From Amycolatopsis orientalis DSM 40040 = KCTC 9412 (GTDB lineage Bacteria; Actinomycetota; Actinomycetes; Mycobacteriales; Pseudonocardiaceae), in assembly GCF_000478275.1 (NCBI RefSeq), contig NZ_ASJB01000045.1, positions 62,001-126,000 on the forward strand: a DNA stretch of 64,000 bases, read 5' to 3'. Position 1 is the first letter of the stretch. Every line of letters starts with the position of its first letter. A program made the position numbers and the translations under genes. The notes under the pieces are model-generated. The model ran no database searches, had not been told where the DNA came from, and saw only the letters and a program-made list of their open reading frames with translations. Below are positions 17,299 to 25,514 of this stretch, in pieces.

Positions 17299-17493
17299 CG
17301 TCTCGCTTCCCTCCCCCGTCGTTCCCCGGCCATCAGCGAAGCCGATCATGCCCTGGATTCGCAAGGGGCCCAAGGTCAGTAGACCGGAACCTGCCAGGAA
17401 TCAGGACGGCAGAACGGCCCTCGGGGTTACAGACCTGGGCGTTCGCATTCGTCGTGGTGATCTTCGTCGGACTTGTCACTGAGCGGGCGGCTC

Positions 17494-17573
17494 GCTGCTA
17501 CGGTCACTCACCGAAGTCAGAGGTGGACTACGGGTAGGTCGCGCCCTTCGCGGCCCGTGCGGGGAGGCACGAC
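17494..17573 (+). repeat. Duplicated leader, copy 1 (upstream of the first DUF3558 lipoprotein)
   Basis: This 80-base leader is nearly identical to 19748-19828. Both contain GCTGCTA, GTCAG, CTACGGGTAGGTCGCGCCC and CGCGGCCCGTGCGGGGAGG just before the start codon. In copy 2 it precedes the WXG-type gene; here it precedes a lipoprotein gene directly. The rest of the 17299-17573 gap shows no convincing gene. Confidence 0.8.
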
Positions 17574-18167
17574 ATGACCAAGACGACGACCGAAGTCCTG
17601 GTGGCCGGGGCGGTGGCGCTGGCGGTAGTGATCAGCGGATGCAGTGACCGGAATTCAGGCGTTTCCGTGCCGACGAGTGCGCCTTCGACAGTCGGGGTAC
17701 CGGCCGTGACGGACCCGATAAGCAACACGGCGAAAGCCGAGGCTGATCCCTGCGGGGTCCTTTCCGCCGCGGAGATCGAGTCCATCGGCGGCAAGGTCAA
17801 GAGAACCCGCACTGAGGATTTGACGACGGGCGTCGCTTGCACCTGGGTCTTCGAAGTGTCCCCCACCACTGTCAGCGCGGGCCTGGTCACCGGCAACAAG
17901 AACGGTCTGCGTTCGTTGTACGAATCGAACGCGACCGGCGGCCTCACCACGTTCAGACCGGTGGAGCCGATAAATGGCCATCCGGCCGTCGTCTACGCCA
18001 ACGGAGGCGAAGGCCAAGGGACCTGCACTCTGGCCGTCGGCATTCGGGATGACCTCGTGTACACCATCATCCCCAGGCTTAGCAGCGATCATCCCTCTTT
18101 CGCCGATCCCTGCGGAATGGCGACCAAGGTCGCCGCCGCGGCGATCAAGAATCTCAAGAAGTCCTGA
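17574..18167 (+). CDS. DUF3558 domain lipoprotein (copy 1)
   Basis: 197 residues. A lipoprotein signal ends in VVISGC with acyl-Cys23, followed by a Ser/Pro linker and a DUF3558 domain. DPCGVLSAAEIESIGGKV, VACTWVF and TCTLAVGIRDDLVYTIIP carry four conserved Cys that probably form disulfides, and FADPCGMATKVAAAAIKNL is the closing helix. DUF3558 proteins are surface lipoproteins of actinobacteria, often beside type VII secretion genes; their role is unknown. It is the most divergent of four copies and directly follows the duplicated leader. Confidence 0.85.
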   Translation: MTKTTTEVLVAGAVALAVVISGCSDRNSGVSVPTSAPSTVGVPAVTDPISNTAKAEADPCGVLSAAEIESIGGKVKRTRTEDLTTGVACTWVFEVSPTTVSAGLVTGNKNGLRSLYESNATGGLTTFRPVEPINGHPAVVYANGGEGQGTCTLAVGIRDDLVYTIIPRLSSDHPSFADPCGMATKVAAAAIKNLKKS

Positions 18168-18203
18168 TCAGGCGATCACATCGACCTGCGGCCATACCTG
18201 TCC

Positions 18204-18258
18204 AAATGAAGATCAAAGAGCCCTCGACGCACTCCGCCAGATGGGGAAGGCCGACTGA
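18204..18258 (+). pseudogene. Relic of the 3' end of the WXG-type gene
   Basis: This stretch encodes NEDQRALDALRQMGKAD and a TGA overlapping the next ATG. It matches the tail QNQDEAAIDALRQIGKAD of the intact gene ending at 20335, including the identical TGATG junction. The rest of that gene is absent. It marks an old copy of a WXG-gene/lipoprotein pair from which most of the first gene was lost. Confidence 0.75.
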
Positions 18259-18860
18259 TGCACCACGCTAGGAAACTCCTGTCGATCGCCGCAGTAGGCG
18301 CCGTCGTACTCGCCGGTGGTTGCAGCGACCAGAAGACGGCAACCCCGGCCTCGCCCGCACCGTCCTCCGCCCGCCTTCCGACAAACGGAGCGCCCGCGGT
18401 GATGAACCCGATCCTGAACACCTCGCAGGCCGAAACGGACCCGTGCAGCACGGTGACCACCGCTCAGATCGAAGAGATCGGCGGAAAGGTCGAGCGGTCC
18501 GAGCAGGAACAGATGACCATGGGTAAGGCCTGTGCGTGGATCTTCGCAAAGGGGGCGAATACTGTGAGTGCCGGGCTTGTTGCCGGCAACAAGCCCGGTC
18601 TTAGCTCTCTCTACGCGCAAAACGCGACTAGCGGCTTGACCACGTTCAAACCGGTCGAACAGGTCGTCGGCTATCCGGCCGTCGTTTATGCGAACGGCGG
18701 CGAAGGCCCGGGGACCTGCACGCTCGCCGTCGGCGTCCGCGATGACCTCGTCTACACCACCATTCCGCGACTCGGCAGCGACCACCCTTCGTACTCCGAT
18801 CCCTGTGGTCTGGCGACCAAGGTCGCCGCCGCGGCGATCGAAAATCTCAAGAAGTCCTGA
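18258..18860 (+). CDS. DUF3558 domain lipoprotein (copy 2)
   Basis: 200 residues, lipobox LAGGC with acyl-Cys22. Its first 60 or so bases are almost identical to those of copy 4 at 20335, so the duplication is fairly recent. The conserved blocks DPCSTVTTAQIEEIGGKVE, CAWIF, TCTLAVGVRDDLVYTTIP and DPCGLATKVAAAAI are all present. The start overlaps the relic stop as TGATG, so translation may still depend on the relic frame. It is expected to be exported by Sec and anchored on the outer face of the membrane. Confidence 0.87.
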   Translation: MHHARKLLSIAAVGAVVLAGGCSDQKTATPASPAPSSARLPTNGAPAVMNPILNTSQAETDPCSTVTTAQIEEIGGKVERSEQEQMTMGKACAWIFAKGANTVSAGLVAGNKPGLSSLYAQNATSGLTTFKPVEQVVGYPAVVYANGGEGPGTCTLAVGVRDDLVYTTIPRLGSDHPSYSDPCGLATKVAAAAIENLKKS

Positions 18861-18922
18861 TCAGCGGACCAGAAATGACAGGTCGCGCAGCCAACCGGCC
18901 GCGACTTCGCCCCCGAGTAGCC

Positions 18923-18985
18923 ATGGACCAACGGCAGGACGAGGCCGTACTGGAGGCGATTCGGCAAACCGGAAAGGCTGTTTGA
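18923..18985 (+). pseudogene. 20-codon relic of the WXG-type gene tail, now a micro-ORF
   Basis: An ATG-started frame encodes MDQRQDEAVLEAIRQTGKAV and stops in TGATG with the next lipoprotein start. It aligns with the tail QNQDEAAIDALRQIGKAD of the intact gene at 19829-20335. Retention of the junction suggests it survives as a translational-coupling leader. Confidence 0.65.
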
Positions 18986-19596
18986 TGCGCCGGAGTACCC
19001 ATTTCCTGTCCGTGACCGTCGCAGCCGTAATGGTCCTCGCAGATGGCTGCAGCGATCAGAAGTCCGGGAGCCCCATACCGGCGCCGTCGCCGGCGACAGC
19101 CTCGACACAGCTTCCGAGGGACGGCGCTCCCGCGGTTCCCGAACCGATCAAGAACACGGCGGGGGCGGAGACGGATCCATGTACCGCGGTGAAGACCTCG
19201 CAGATCGAAGAACTCGGAGGAAAAGTCGAAAAGACCGTGACCGACGACGGTGCACTCGGCAAGAACTGCGGTTGGATTTTCGAAGAGGGCCCCAGCAATG
19301 TCAACGCCGGACTCGTCGTCGGCAACAAGGAAGGACTGAGCAGCCTCTACGCAAAGAAGGCACACGGCGACTTCGTCACTTTCAAGCCGATCGACCCGAT
19401 TGAGGGCTATCCCGCCGTCATTTACGGCACCACTGGCGGCCGTGAGGGCTTCTGCAACTTGGCTGTCGGTCTTCGCGATGACCTCGTGTACACCATCGTT
19501 CCCCAGCTCTATGCGGGCAACCCCATGCTCTCCGATCCCTGTGGTTTGGCGGCCAGAGTCGCGGCTGCCGCGATCAAGAACTTCAAGCTGGCCTAG
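18985..19596 (+). CDS. DUF3558 domain lipoprotein (copy 3)
   Basis: 203 residues with a signal ending LADGC (acyl-Cys22), a Pro/Ser/Ala linker, then DPCTAVKTSQIEELGGKVEK, NCGWIFEEGPSNVNAGLVVG, CNLAVGLRDDLVYTIVP and DPCGLAARVAAAAIKNF. It is closer to copy 4 than to copy 1 in the central EEGPS segment. The start is coupled to the preceding 20-codon relic. No terminator is visible before the next leader (19597-19747). Confidence 0.85.
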   Translation: MRRSTHFLSVTVAAVMVLADGCSDQKSGSPIPAPSPATASTQLPRDGAPAVPEPIKNTAGAETDPCTAVKTSQIEELGGKVEKTVTDDGALGKNCGWIFEEGPSNVNAGLVVGNKEGLSSLYAKKAHGDFVTFKPIDPIEGYPAVIYGTTGGREGFCNLAVGLRDDLVYTIVPQLYAGNPMLSDPCGLAARVAAAAIKNFKLA

Positions 19597-19747
19597 CAGC
19601 GGCGAGGTCTTCACCAGCTCAATCCCGACCGTGCGACGACGTGCCCCTCTTCCAGACCGGGCGAAAAGGCCGATCGGGACAAAAGCAAGCCGATCCCCCA
19701 TCTTTCGATGGCGATCTTCCGCGAAGGGGCTGATCGGCGGTTTACCT

Positions 19748-19828
19748 GCTGCTATCGTCACCGATTGGAGTCAGTGGGGAACTACGGGTAGGTCGCGCCC
19801 GATCGCGGCCCGTGCGGGGAGGCACGTC
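19748..19828 (+). repeat. Duplicated leader, copy 2 (upstream of the WXG-type gene)
   Basis: Nearly identical to 17494-17573, with the same CTACGGGTAGGTCGCGCCC and GTGCGGGGAGGCACG blocks leading into the start codon. It probably contains the promoter and ribosome site of the intact type VII operon. Confidence 0.8.
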
Positions 19829-20335
19829 ATGACACGACCGGGAAGCGGCCCTCAGGGGATCTACGAGCAGGTGGGCTCGACGGCGCCGCAGGCACCACCG
19901 CCGCCGGGCTCGGGGTTGATCCCGGGTGCCGCCGCGGCACCGCCCCCGCCACCGCCGCCGAACTACGGCGAGCTGGGCAGCGGGCAGGCGAAGGCCGACT
20001 TCGCCGCCGCGTCGGCGAACGGCGGCTGGGAATTCGACCCGGCGGCCATGGACAAGGTGATCAAGTCCCTAGAGGACTGCTTGGAAAGCGACTTCCGAAA
20101 GGCACGGCGCGAAGCCGACGTACTGAACCAGATTCAGCCCCCTGGTCACGAGGTCGGCAGCGAGGGGTACACCGCCGCCGCGAACAACTCCGGAGCCGCT
20201 TATCAGGCGTTCATGCAGGGGGCGTGGGAATACACGAACTCGTACCTGGACACTCTGAAGCAAATCCGGACTGCCTATCAAAATCAAGATGAGGCAGCCA
20301 TCGACGCACTCCGCCAGATCGGGAAGGCCGACTGA
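19829..20335 (+). CDS. WXG100-like type VII secretion-associated protein
   Basis: 168 residues. A Pro-rich N-terminus (residues 15-46) precedes a helical segment WEFDPAAMDKVIKSLEDCLESDFRKARR and a second helix ending in a conserved-looking tail, DALRQIGKAD. NGGWEFDPAAMDKVI is typical of ESX-related proteins of Pseudonocardiales that pair as helical hairpins. It has no signal peptide. It is the first gene of an apparent four-gene operon (lipoprotein, PPE-like and EspG follow) and overlaps the next start as TGATG. The function is inferred from context only. Confidence 0.7.
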   Translation: MTRPGSGPQGIYEQVGSTAPQAPPPPGSGLIPGAAAAPPPPPPPNYGELGSGQAKADFAAASANGGWEFDPAAMDKVIKSLEDCLESDFRKARREADVLNQIQPPGHEVGSEGYTAAANNSGAAYQAFMQGAWEYTNSYLDTLKQIRTAYQNQDEAAIDALRQIGKAD

Positions 20336-20946
20336 TGCACCACGCTAGGAAGCTCCTGTCGATCGCCGCAGTAGGCGCCGTCGTACTCACCGGTGGATGC
20401 AGCGACCAGAAGACGGGAACCCCGACGTCGGCCGCCACACCCGCACCGTCCTCCGCCCGCCTCCCGGCAAACGGAGCGCCGAGGGTGACGAACCCGATCC
20501 TGAACACCTCGCAGGCCGAATCGGACCCGTGCAGCACGGTGACCACCGCTCAGATCGAAGAGATCGGCGGAAAGGTCGAGAAGACGGAAATCGATGACGG
20601 GACCTTCGGGAAGAGCTGCGGATGGATCTTCGAAGAAGGCCCCAGTAGCGTGACCGCAGGCCTCCTGCCGGGCAACAAGGACGGACTGAGCAGTCTCTAT
20701 GCAAAACACGCGCAGGGCGGGCTTTCCACCTTCACGCCGGTTGACTCGATCGAAGGCTACCCAGGCGTCATCTATGACAACGGCGGAGAAGGCAAGGGGC
20801 GGTGCGTACTCGCCGTGGGTGTGCGTGACGACCTCACCTACACGGTCACCCCGCTCCTCGCCACCGGTAATCCCATGCTGTCGGATCCATGCGGATTGGC
20901 CACCAAAGTCGCGTCCGCAGCGATCAAGAAGCTCAAAGGAGCTTAG
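20335..20946 (+). CDS. DUF3558 domain lipoprotein (copy 4, in the intact operon)
   Basis: 203 residues, lipobox LTGGC with acyl-Cys22. DPCSTVTTAQIEEIGGKVEK, SCGWIFEEGPSSVTAGLLPG, CVLAVGVRDDLTYTVTP and DPCGLATKVASAAIKKL complete the domain. It is translationally coupled to the WXG-type gene through TGATG and lies three bases before the PPE-like gene. Its place in an operon with EspG suggests a surface partner of the secreted substrate; that is inference. Confidence 0.88.
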   Translation: MHHARKLLSIAAVGAVVLTGGCSDQKTGTPTSAATPAPSSARLPANGAPRVTNPILNTSQAESDPCSTVTTAQIEEIGGKVEKTEIDDGTFGKSCGWIFEEGPSSVTAGLLPGNKDGLSSLYAKHAQGGLSTFTPVDSIEGYPGVIYDNGGEGKGRCVLAVGVRDDLTYTVTPLLATGNPMLSDPCGLATKVASAAIKKLKGA

Positions 20947-20949
20947 GCC

Positions 20950-22173
20950 ATGACCTACAGCGGTTGGGAGATCTTCACCAAGCTCAACGCCAATCCTTCG
21001 ACGACGGAAACCCTCGACAAGGCGCAGGTCGCCTCCCACAAGTTGATGGTGTTCCACGAAAACTTCAGCAAGGCGATGGAGTCGAGCCAGACGGCGCTGA
21101 GTTCCTTCTGGAAGGGCAAGGCCGCCGACAGCGGCACAGCCGGCCTCGCCCCGCTCATCGCGACCTCCAAGATCGCGGGCGAGAACATGGACCGCGCCCG
21201 TCAGTCGATGTTCGACCAGAACGCCTCCTTCCATTACACGCGCGGCAATGTCCGCCCGGTCGAGAAGGAGCGCGCCGGGGACAGCGGGCCGGAGGACGTG
21301 CTGTCCATCGGCGCGAGTGACGACGAGATCGCCGCCGCGAAGTTCGACGCGGACACCAAGCACAACGTCGAGATCTACGAGCCGTACTACCAGAGCACCC
21401 AGCCGCGGCAGCTGACACTCGCGCCGGTCTACCCGGCCGCGCACGATCCGAACGTCTCCGCCGGGCCGATCACGCCGGATCCGATCGATCCCGGGCAGAC
21501 CAAGGTCAGCGGGTTCAGCGGTGGTCATTCCGGCGGCGATTCGGGGCGGACGGGGCCTGGGCCGGGCGGGTACACCGGCGGGCCGAGTTCGTACAGCGCG
21601 CCGCCGGGGGCCGAGGGTTACCAGGCGCCGAGGCCGCCGGTCGTGCCGCCTCGGATGCCGCAAACCCCGCTGCCCTCGCAGCCGCCTCGGCGGCCGAACG
21701 ACCAGACCGATCTTTCCTCGGTGAAGCCCGCGCCCGCGATGCGCCCTGGTGAGTTCCGGCCGCCCGGCTTCGGGCCCGGCGGTGGCGGTCCGGCCGGTCC
21801 AGGTGGACCAGGTGGTGGCGGATTCGGGCCGGGTTCGGGTGGGTTCAGCGGCGGATTCGGGCCTGGTGGCGGGTTCGGGCCGGGTGGGTCGACCGGTGGG
21901 CCCGGGAGCATGGGGCCCGGTCGCGGTGTCGGGGCCGGTATGCCCGGCGAAGGCGCGATGCGCGGTCCGGCCGGAACGCCTGCCGGGGGTGCGGCGGCGG
22001 GCAGGCCCGGCGCGCCCGGGATGGGCGGCGGCATGGGTGGTGCCGGTAAAGGCGGCAAGGGTGGCGAGGACGAGGAGCACCAGCGCAAGATCATGCTTCA
22101 GGAAGAGGACGGCGACTCCATCTTCGGCGGCTACGACGGCGACAAGCCGGTCCCGCCGGTGATCGGCGCGTAG
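20950..22173 (+). CDS. PPE-like type VII secretion substrate with Gly-rich domain
   Basis: 407 residues. The first 95 are helical with a WXG turn at SSFWKGKAAD (Trp54, Gly56) and resemble the PPE/WXG N-domain recognised by EspG. After an acidic hinge, residues 160-375 are low-complexity Gly/Pro (GFGPGGGGPAGPGGPGGG and similar). The C-terminus returns to a conserved acidic segment ending in DSIFGGYDGDKPVPPVIG. It is probably exported as a folded pair with a small partner. The gene lies between the lipoprotein and EspG genes, two and three bases from each. Confidence 0.8.
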   Translation: MTYSGWEIFTKLNANPSTTETLDKAQVASHKLMVFHENFSKAMESSQTALSSFWKGKAADSGTAGLAPLIATSKIAGENMDRARQSMFDQNASFHYTRGNVRPVEKERAGDSGPEDVLSIGASDDEIAAAKFDADTKHNVEIYEPYYQSTQPRQLTLAPVYPAAHDPNVSAGPITPDPIDPGQTKVSGFSGGHSGGDSGRTGPGPGGYTGGPSSYSAPPGAEGYQAPRPPVVPPRMPQTPLPSQPPRRPNDQTDLSSVKPAPAMRPGEFRPPGFGPGGGGPAGPGGPGGGGFGPGSGGFSGGFGPGGGFGPGGSTGGPGSMGPGRGVGAGMPGEGAMRGPAGTPAGGAAAGRPGAPGMGGGMGGAGKGGKGGEDEEHQRKIMLQEEDGDSIFGGYDGDKPVPPVIGA

Positions 22174-22175
22174 CC

Positions 22176-22919
22176 GTGCTCCAGAAGCCTGTCGAGCTGA
22201 CGCTCCAGACCTACGAAACCCTGCTGGATCAACATAATCTCGGCGACATCCACCCGACGCTCGTCCGCGGCGCGCAGTGGTACCTGCCCGAGGAACGCCG
22301 TGCGCTGGCCGCCACCGCACAGTCCGAATTGGACAGACAAGGACTGCTCAGGCGTGGCCGGATCGACGACGAATTCCTCGACACGCTGCGCTTTCTGCAA
22401 CGGCCGGCGGTCGAGTACTACTCGTGGGTGAAGTCCGAGGGGCGGGAACGGACCGTTCGCGCCGCGGGCAGTGGCCGGGAAGCGGTCACGGTCGTCCTGG
22501 TCGACAAGGTCGTCTACCTGACGCCGATCCGGCCCGACACGCTCGCGCAGGATTTCACCGGTCTGCTCCCGGAGGCACCCGCCGCGCGCACGCCTTCGCT
22601 GAACTGCTCGGAAGCCGATCTGCACGTCCTCATGAAGGGCGAGATGCTGACCGGCAGCAGCCCGAGCATCCGCGACGCCAAGAAGGTCCTCCAGTGGATC
22701 CGGTCACCGCACACCTTCTTCGGCAGGCTGTACGTCGCCATCCGTGACGGCGGCGGCAACCGGAAACGCGTGGAGAAACCACCGGGCTGGATGGACACCG
22801 AGCAGGGCCGTGTCGTGTTCGGCCCGGACACCAAGGGCTGGGTGAGCCTCATGGGGGCCGGGCCGCACGAAGTGGCCGCCAAGGTGGTCCAGCTGGAGTC
22901 GCAGCTCCGAGGCCGTTAG
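22176..22919 (+). CDS. EspG family ESX secretion-associated chaperone
   Basis: 247 residues matching the EspG fold: [22 protein letters not shown] at the start, a basic/acidic centre, [12 protein letters not shown], and the C-terminal helix [19 protein letters not shown]. EspG proteins bind the tips of PE-PPE pairs in the cytosol and target them to one ESX channel. The GTG start lies two bases after the stop of the PPE-like gene, so the chaperone is made with its likely client. No EccB/C/D/E or mycosin gene is in the window. Confidence 0.85.
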   Translation: MLQKPVELTLQTYETLLDQHNLGDIHPTLVRGAQWYLPEERRALAATAQSELDRQGLLRRGRIDDEFLDTLRFLQRPAVEYYSWVKSEGRERTVRAAGSGREAVTVVLVDKVVYLTPIRPDTLAQDFTGLLPEAPAARTPSLNCSEADLHVLMKGEMLTGSSPSIRDAKKVLQWIRSPHTFFGRLYVAIRDGGGNRKRVEKPPGWMDTEQGRVVFGPDTKGWVSLMGAGPHEVAAKVVQLESQLRGR

Positions 22920-23671
22920 CCCTGGTGGTTCGGGTTCAACACCCGCGAGAGGAACGTCTTCGTGCGTTCCTCCTGCGGGTCGCCGATGACCTGGTCCGGC
23001 GCGCCCTGTTCGACGACGACGCCGCCGTCCATGAACAGCACGGTGTCGGCCACCTCACGGGCGAACTGCATCTCGTGCGTGACGACGAGCATCGTCATGC
23101 CCTCCTGCGCCAGCTGCCGCATGACCGCGAGGACGTCACCGACGAGTTCGGGGTCGAGCGCCGACGTCGGCTCGTCGAACAGCATGACGTCGGGGTTCAT
23201 CGACAGCGCCCTGGCGATCGCGACGCGTTGCTGCTGTCCGCCGGAGAGCTGCGTCGGCAGCGAAGACTCCTTCTCCGCCAGGCCGACCTTCGCGAGGTTT
23301 TCTCGCGCGATGCGTTCCGACTCCTCCTTGCCGCGCTTCAACACCTTGCGCTGCGCGACCGTGAGGTTGTCGAGCACGCTCAGGTGCGAGAAGAGGTTGA
23401 ACGACTGGAAGACCATGCCGATCTTCGTGCGGGCGGCGTCGATGTCGACGTCCGGGTCGGTGATCTCGCTGCCGTTGACCACGATCTTGCCCTGCTGCGG
23501 TTCCTCGAGGAGGTTGACGCAGCGCAGCAGCGTCGACTTGCCGGAACCCGACGGGCCGATGATGCAGACGACCTGGCCCCGCTCGACGTGCAGGTCGATG
23601 CCCTTGAGCACTTCGAGTTCGCCGAACGCCTTGTGCAGTCCCGAAACCTCGACGATCGTCTGGCCGCTCAT
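22916..23671 (-). CDS. Polar amino-acid ABC transporter, ATP-binding protein
   Basis: 251 residues, GlnQ type. Walker A is GPSGSGKST near residue 39, the Q-loop [16 protein letters not shown], the signature [15 protein letters not shown], Walker [15 protein letters not shown] and the switch His in [13 protein letters not shown]. The ATG overlaps the permease stop as ATGA and has GGAGGAA upstream, so it is translated from the same mRNA. It powers import with the permease at 23668-24474 and the binding protein at 24545-25366. Confidence 0.93.
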   Translation of the reverse strand: MSGQTIVEVSGLHKAFGELEVLKGIDLHVERGQVVCIIGPSGSGKSTLLRCVNLLEEPQQGKIVVNGSEITDPDVDIDAARTKIGMVFQSFNLFSHLSVLDNLTVAQRKVLKRGKEESERIARENLAKVGLAEKESSLPTQLSGGQQQRVAIARALSMNPDVMLFDEPTSALDPELVGDVLAVMRQLAQEGMTMLVVTHEMQFAREVADTVLFMDGGVVVEQGAPDQVIGDPQEERTKTFLSRVLNPNHQG

Positions 23672-24474
23672 ACCGTTCCTCCGCCGGGCACTCCGGCTCC
23701 GTATTTCTTCTCTAGCCGCTGCTGCAGGATCGACAGCGGAATGGTGATGACCAGGTAGCACAGACCGGCGACGACGATCGGCGTCAGCCCCTTGGCCTCC
23801 AGCAGCGCCTGACGGCTGAACTGCGCCAGCTCCTGCTGTGCGGGCGTGGTGCCGAGCAGGAACGCCAGCGAAGAGTCCTTCGTCAGCATGATCAGCTCGT
23901 TGGCCAGCGGCGGCAGGATGATCCGGAACGCCTGCGGGATCACGACGGTGATCATCGTGCGCGCCGGTGACATGCCGAGCGAACGCGCGGCTTCGACCTG
24001 CCCACGCGGCACAGCCTGGATACCCGCGCGGATGGTCTCCGCCATGTAGGCCGAGGACACGATGCCCAGCGCGAGCATGATCGACACGTTCCGCGGCAGG
24101 AACACGTTCGGGAAGGCGATCGGCACCCCGACACCGACCGCCAGGAAGATCAGCAACGCGGGCAGGCCGCGGAAGAATTCGATGTACCCGCGCGCGAACC
24201 ATCGGTACGGGCCGACCGACGAAAGTCTCATCAGCGCGAGCAGAAGCCCCAGCCCGAGGCCGAGTGCGAAGCCCAGCGCGGTGAAGATGATGGTGTTCTT
24301 CAGCGCGACGGTGATGACGTCCGGGAACTGCTTCGCGGCGACGTCGAGATCGAAGAACGCCTTGCCCAGCCGTCCCCAGTCGGCCAGGAACGCGAACACC
24401 ACGACGATCACCAGCAGCAGCGCGTACTGCGCCCACCGGAACGCCGATCGTCGCTGGCGGCGGCTCAGTGCCAT
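23668..24474 (-). CDS. Polar amino-acid ABC transporter, permease
   Basis: 268 residues of the HisM/GlnP type. Five or more membrane helices are visible ([49 protein letters not shown] and others). The coupling EAA loop is [24 protein letters not shown], and [10 protein letters not shown] follows. It has an N-terminal extracytoplasmic-loop extension after the first helix. A single permease gene implies a homodimer in the membrane. It lies between the binding-protein and ATPase genes. Confidence 0.92.
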   Translation of the reverse strand: MALSRRQRRSAFRWAQYALLLVIVVVFAFLADWGRLGKAFFDLDVAAKQFPDVITVALKNTIIFTALGFALGLGLGLLLALMRLSSVGPYRWFARGYIEFFRGLPALLIFLAVGVGVPIAFPNVFLPRNVSIMLALGIVSSAYMAETIRAGIQAVPRGQVEAARSLGMSPARTMITVVIPQAFRIILPPLANELIMLTKDSSLAFLLGTTPAQQELAQFSRQALLEAKGLTPIVVAGLCYLVITIPLSILQQRLEKKYGAGVPGGGTV

Positions 24475-24503
24475 TTCACTCCTCAGAAAGGTGGCGACAA
24501 GCC

Positions 24504-24531
24504 TGTGGCCGGTGCGCTGGCACCGGCCACA
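24504..24531 (-). terminator. Intercistronic hairpin after the binding-protein gene
   Basis: TGTGGCCGGTGC and GCACCGGCCACA form a perfect 12-bp stem with a four-base loop, between the binding-protein stop and the permease start. With no T-tract it probably acts as an attenuator or 3' stabiliser, giving more binding protein than permease. Confidence 0.7.
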
Positions 24532-24544
24532 GAGAAGGTGATTA

Positions 24545-25366
24545 TCAACCCGCGGTCGGGCTGCCCGGCTGCCAGGTGGGTGCCTTGCCGAACCACTTCT
24601 GGTAGATCTGCGCGTACGAGCCGTCGGTGACCGAGGCCTTCAGCACCTCGTTGACCTGCGTGAGCAGGGCGGTGTTGCCCGTCTTCATCCCGATGCCGTA
24701 GAACTCGTTCGTCTTGAACTCCGTGACGACGGTGGTGTCCGGGTTCGTCTTCACGAAGTCGTACAGCACGCCGTTGTCGTTGACGCCCGCGTCGATCTGA
24801 CCGCTCTTGACGGCCTGCTCCAGCAGCGCGAGGTCGTCGAAGGTGACGATTTCGGCGCCGGCGGCCTTCTCCTTGGCGTAGTCGGCGCCGGTGGTGGCCG
24901 ACTGGACACCGATCTTCTTGCCCGCGACGTTGCTCAGGTCCTTGATCGGCGAACCGGTCTTGACCAGCAGCGCCTGCGAGGCCTCGAAGTAGGGGTCGGA
25001 GAAGGCGAACTTCGCCTTGCGCTTGTCGTTGATCGTCATCCCGGCGGCGGCGAGGTCGCACTGGCCGGTGTTCATCGCTTCGCCGGACTCGATGTTCTCG
25101 AAGGCGATGTCGACGATGCTCTGCTCGACGCCCAGCTTCTTCGCGACCAGGTCGACCAGGTCGACGTCGAAGCCGACGATCTTGTCGCCCTGCTTGACCT
25201 GGAACGGCTGGTAGGGCAGGTGCGTGCAGGTGGTGAGCTTGCCGGAGGCGACGAGCTGCACGCCACCGGCCGCGGTGTTCTGCCCACCCTTGTCACCGCA
25301 GGCGGTCAGCGCCCCCGCGGCGAGGGCGAGCGCCGGGATCAGGGCGAGCGCTTTCAATCGGGCCAC
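24545..25366 (-). CDS. Polar amino-acid ABC transporter, substrate-binding lipoprotein
   Basis: 273 residues, family 3 periplasmic-binding protein. The signal ends in ALTACG (acyl-Cys near residue 23). GKLTTCTHLPYQPFQVKQ and IVGFDVDLVDLVAKKLG are the family start, AAAGMTINDKRKAKFAFSDPYF the ligand-binding loop, and KKIGVQSATTGADYAKE the hinge region. The GTG start is set by AAGGAG seven bases upstream. Glutamine, glutamate or another polar amino acid is the probable ligand. First gene of its operon. Confidence 0.92.
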   Translation of the reverse strand: MARLKALALIPALALAAGALTACGDKGGQNTAAGGVQLVASGKLTTCTHLPYQPFQVKQGDKIVGFDVDLVDLVAKKLGVEQSIVDIAFENIESGEAMNTGQCDLAAAGMTINDKRKAKFAFSDPYFEASQALLVKTGSPIKDLSNVAGKKIGVQSATTGADYAKEKAAGAEIVTFDDLALLEQAVKSGQIDAGVNDNGVLYDFVKTNPDTTVVTEFKTNEFYGIGMKTGNTALLTQVNEVLKASVTDGSYAQIYQKWFGKAPTWQPGSPTAG

Positions 25367-25514
25367 GTCGTCACTCCTTGTAGTTCCCATGTGTCGAGAG
25401 CACGCATATTGCCACTCATCCGGCGGCAAGCCCAGCACCGCGACGTTACAGGGCCGTTTCGGCCGTAACGGTCCTCACGCCGGGTATCGCGCCGACATGG
25501 CAGGGTGAGCGAGT

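Noticed and set aside
15055..17382. A 775-codon plus-strand frame.
   Set aside because: Antisense shadow of the beta-helix membrane protein; no recognisable motifs.
17385..17545. A hydrophobic plus-strand translation (AFAFVVVIFVGLV) upstream of the first lipoprotein, considered as a membrane-protein remnant.
   Set aside because: No in-frame start or ribosome site, and the segment overlaps the duplicated leader; probably chance.
20284..22320. A 678-codon minus-strand frame rich in Arg and Pro.
   Set aside because: Shadow created by the Gly/Pro-rich codons of the PPE-like gene and the adjacent lipoprotein.
22176..22919. Considered whether the cluster marks a complete ESX secretion locus.
   Set aside because: The next genes are an amino-acid ABC transporter; no EccB, EccC, EccD, EccE or mycosin gene occurs in the window.
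22916..24436. An apparent 506-residue fusion of an Arg-rich protein with the ABC ATPase.
   Set aside because: The extra part is the permease gene read out of frame; the ATPase has its own ATG and ribosome site at 23671.
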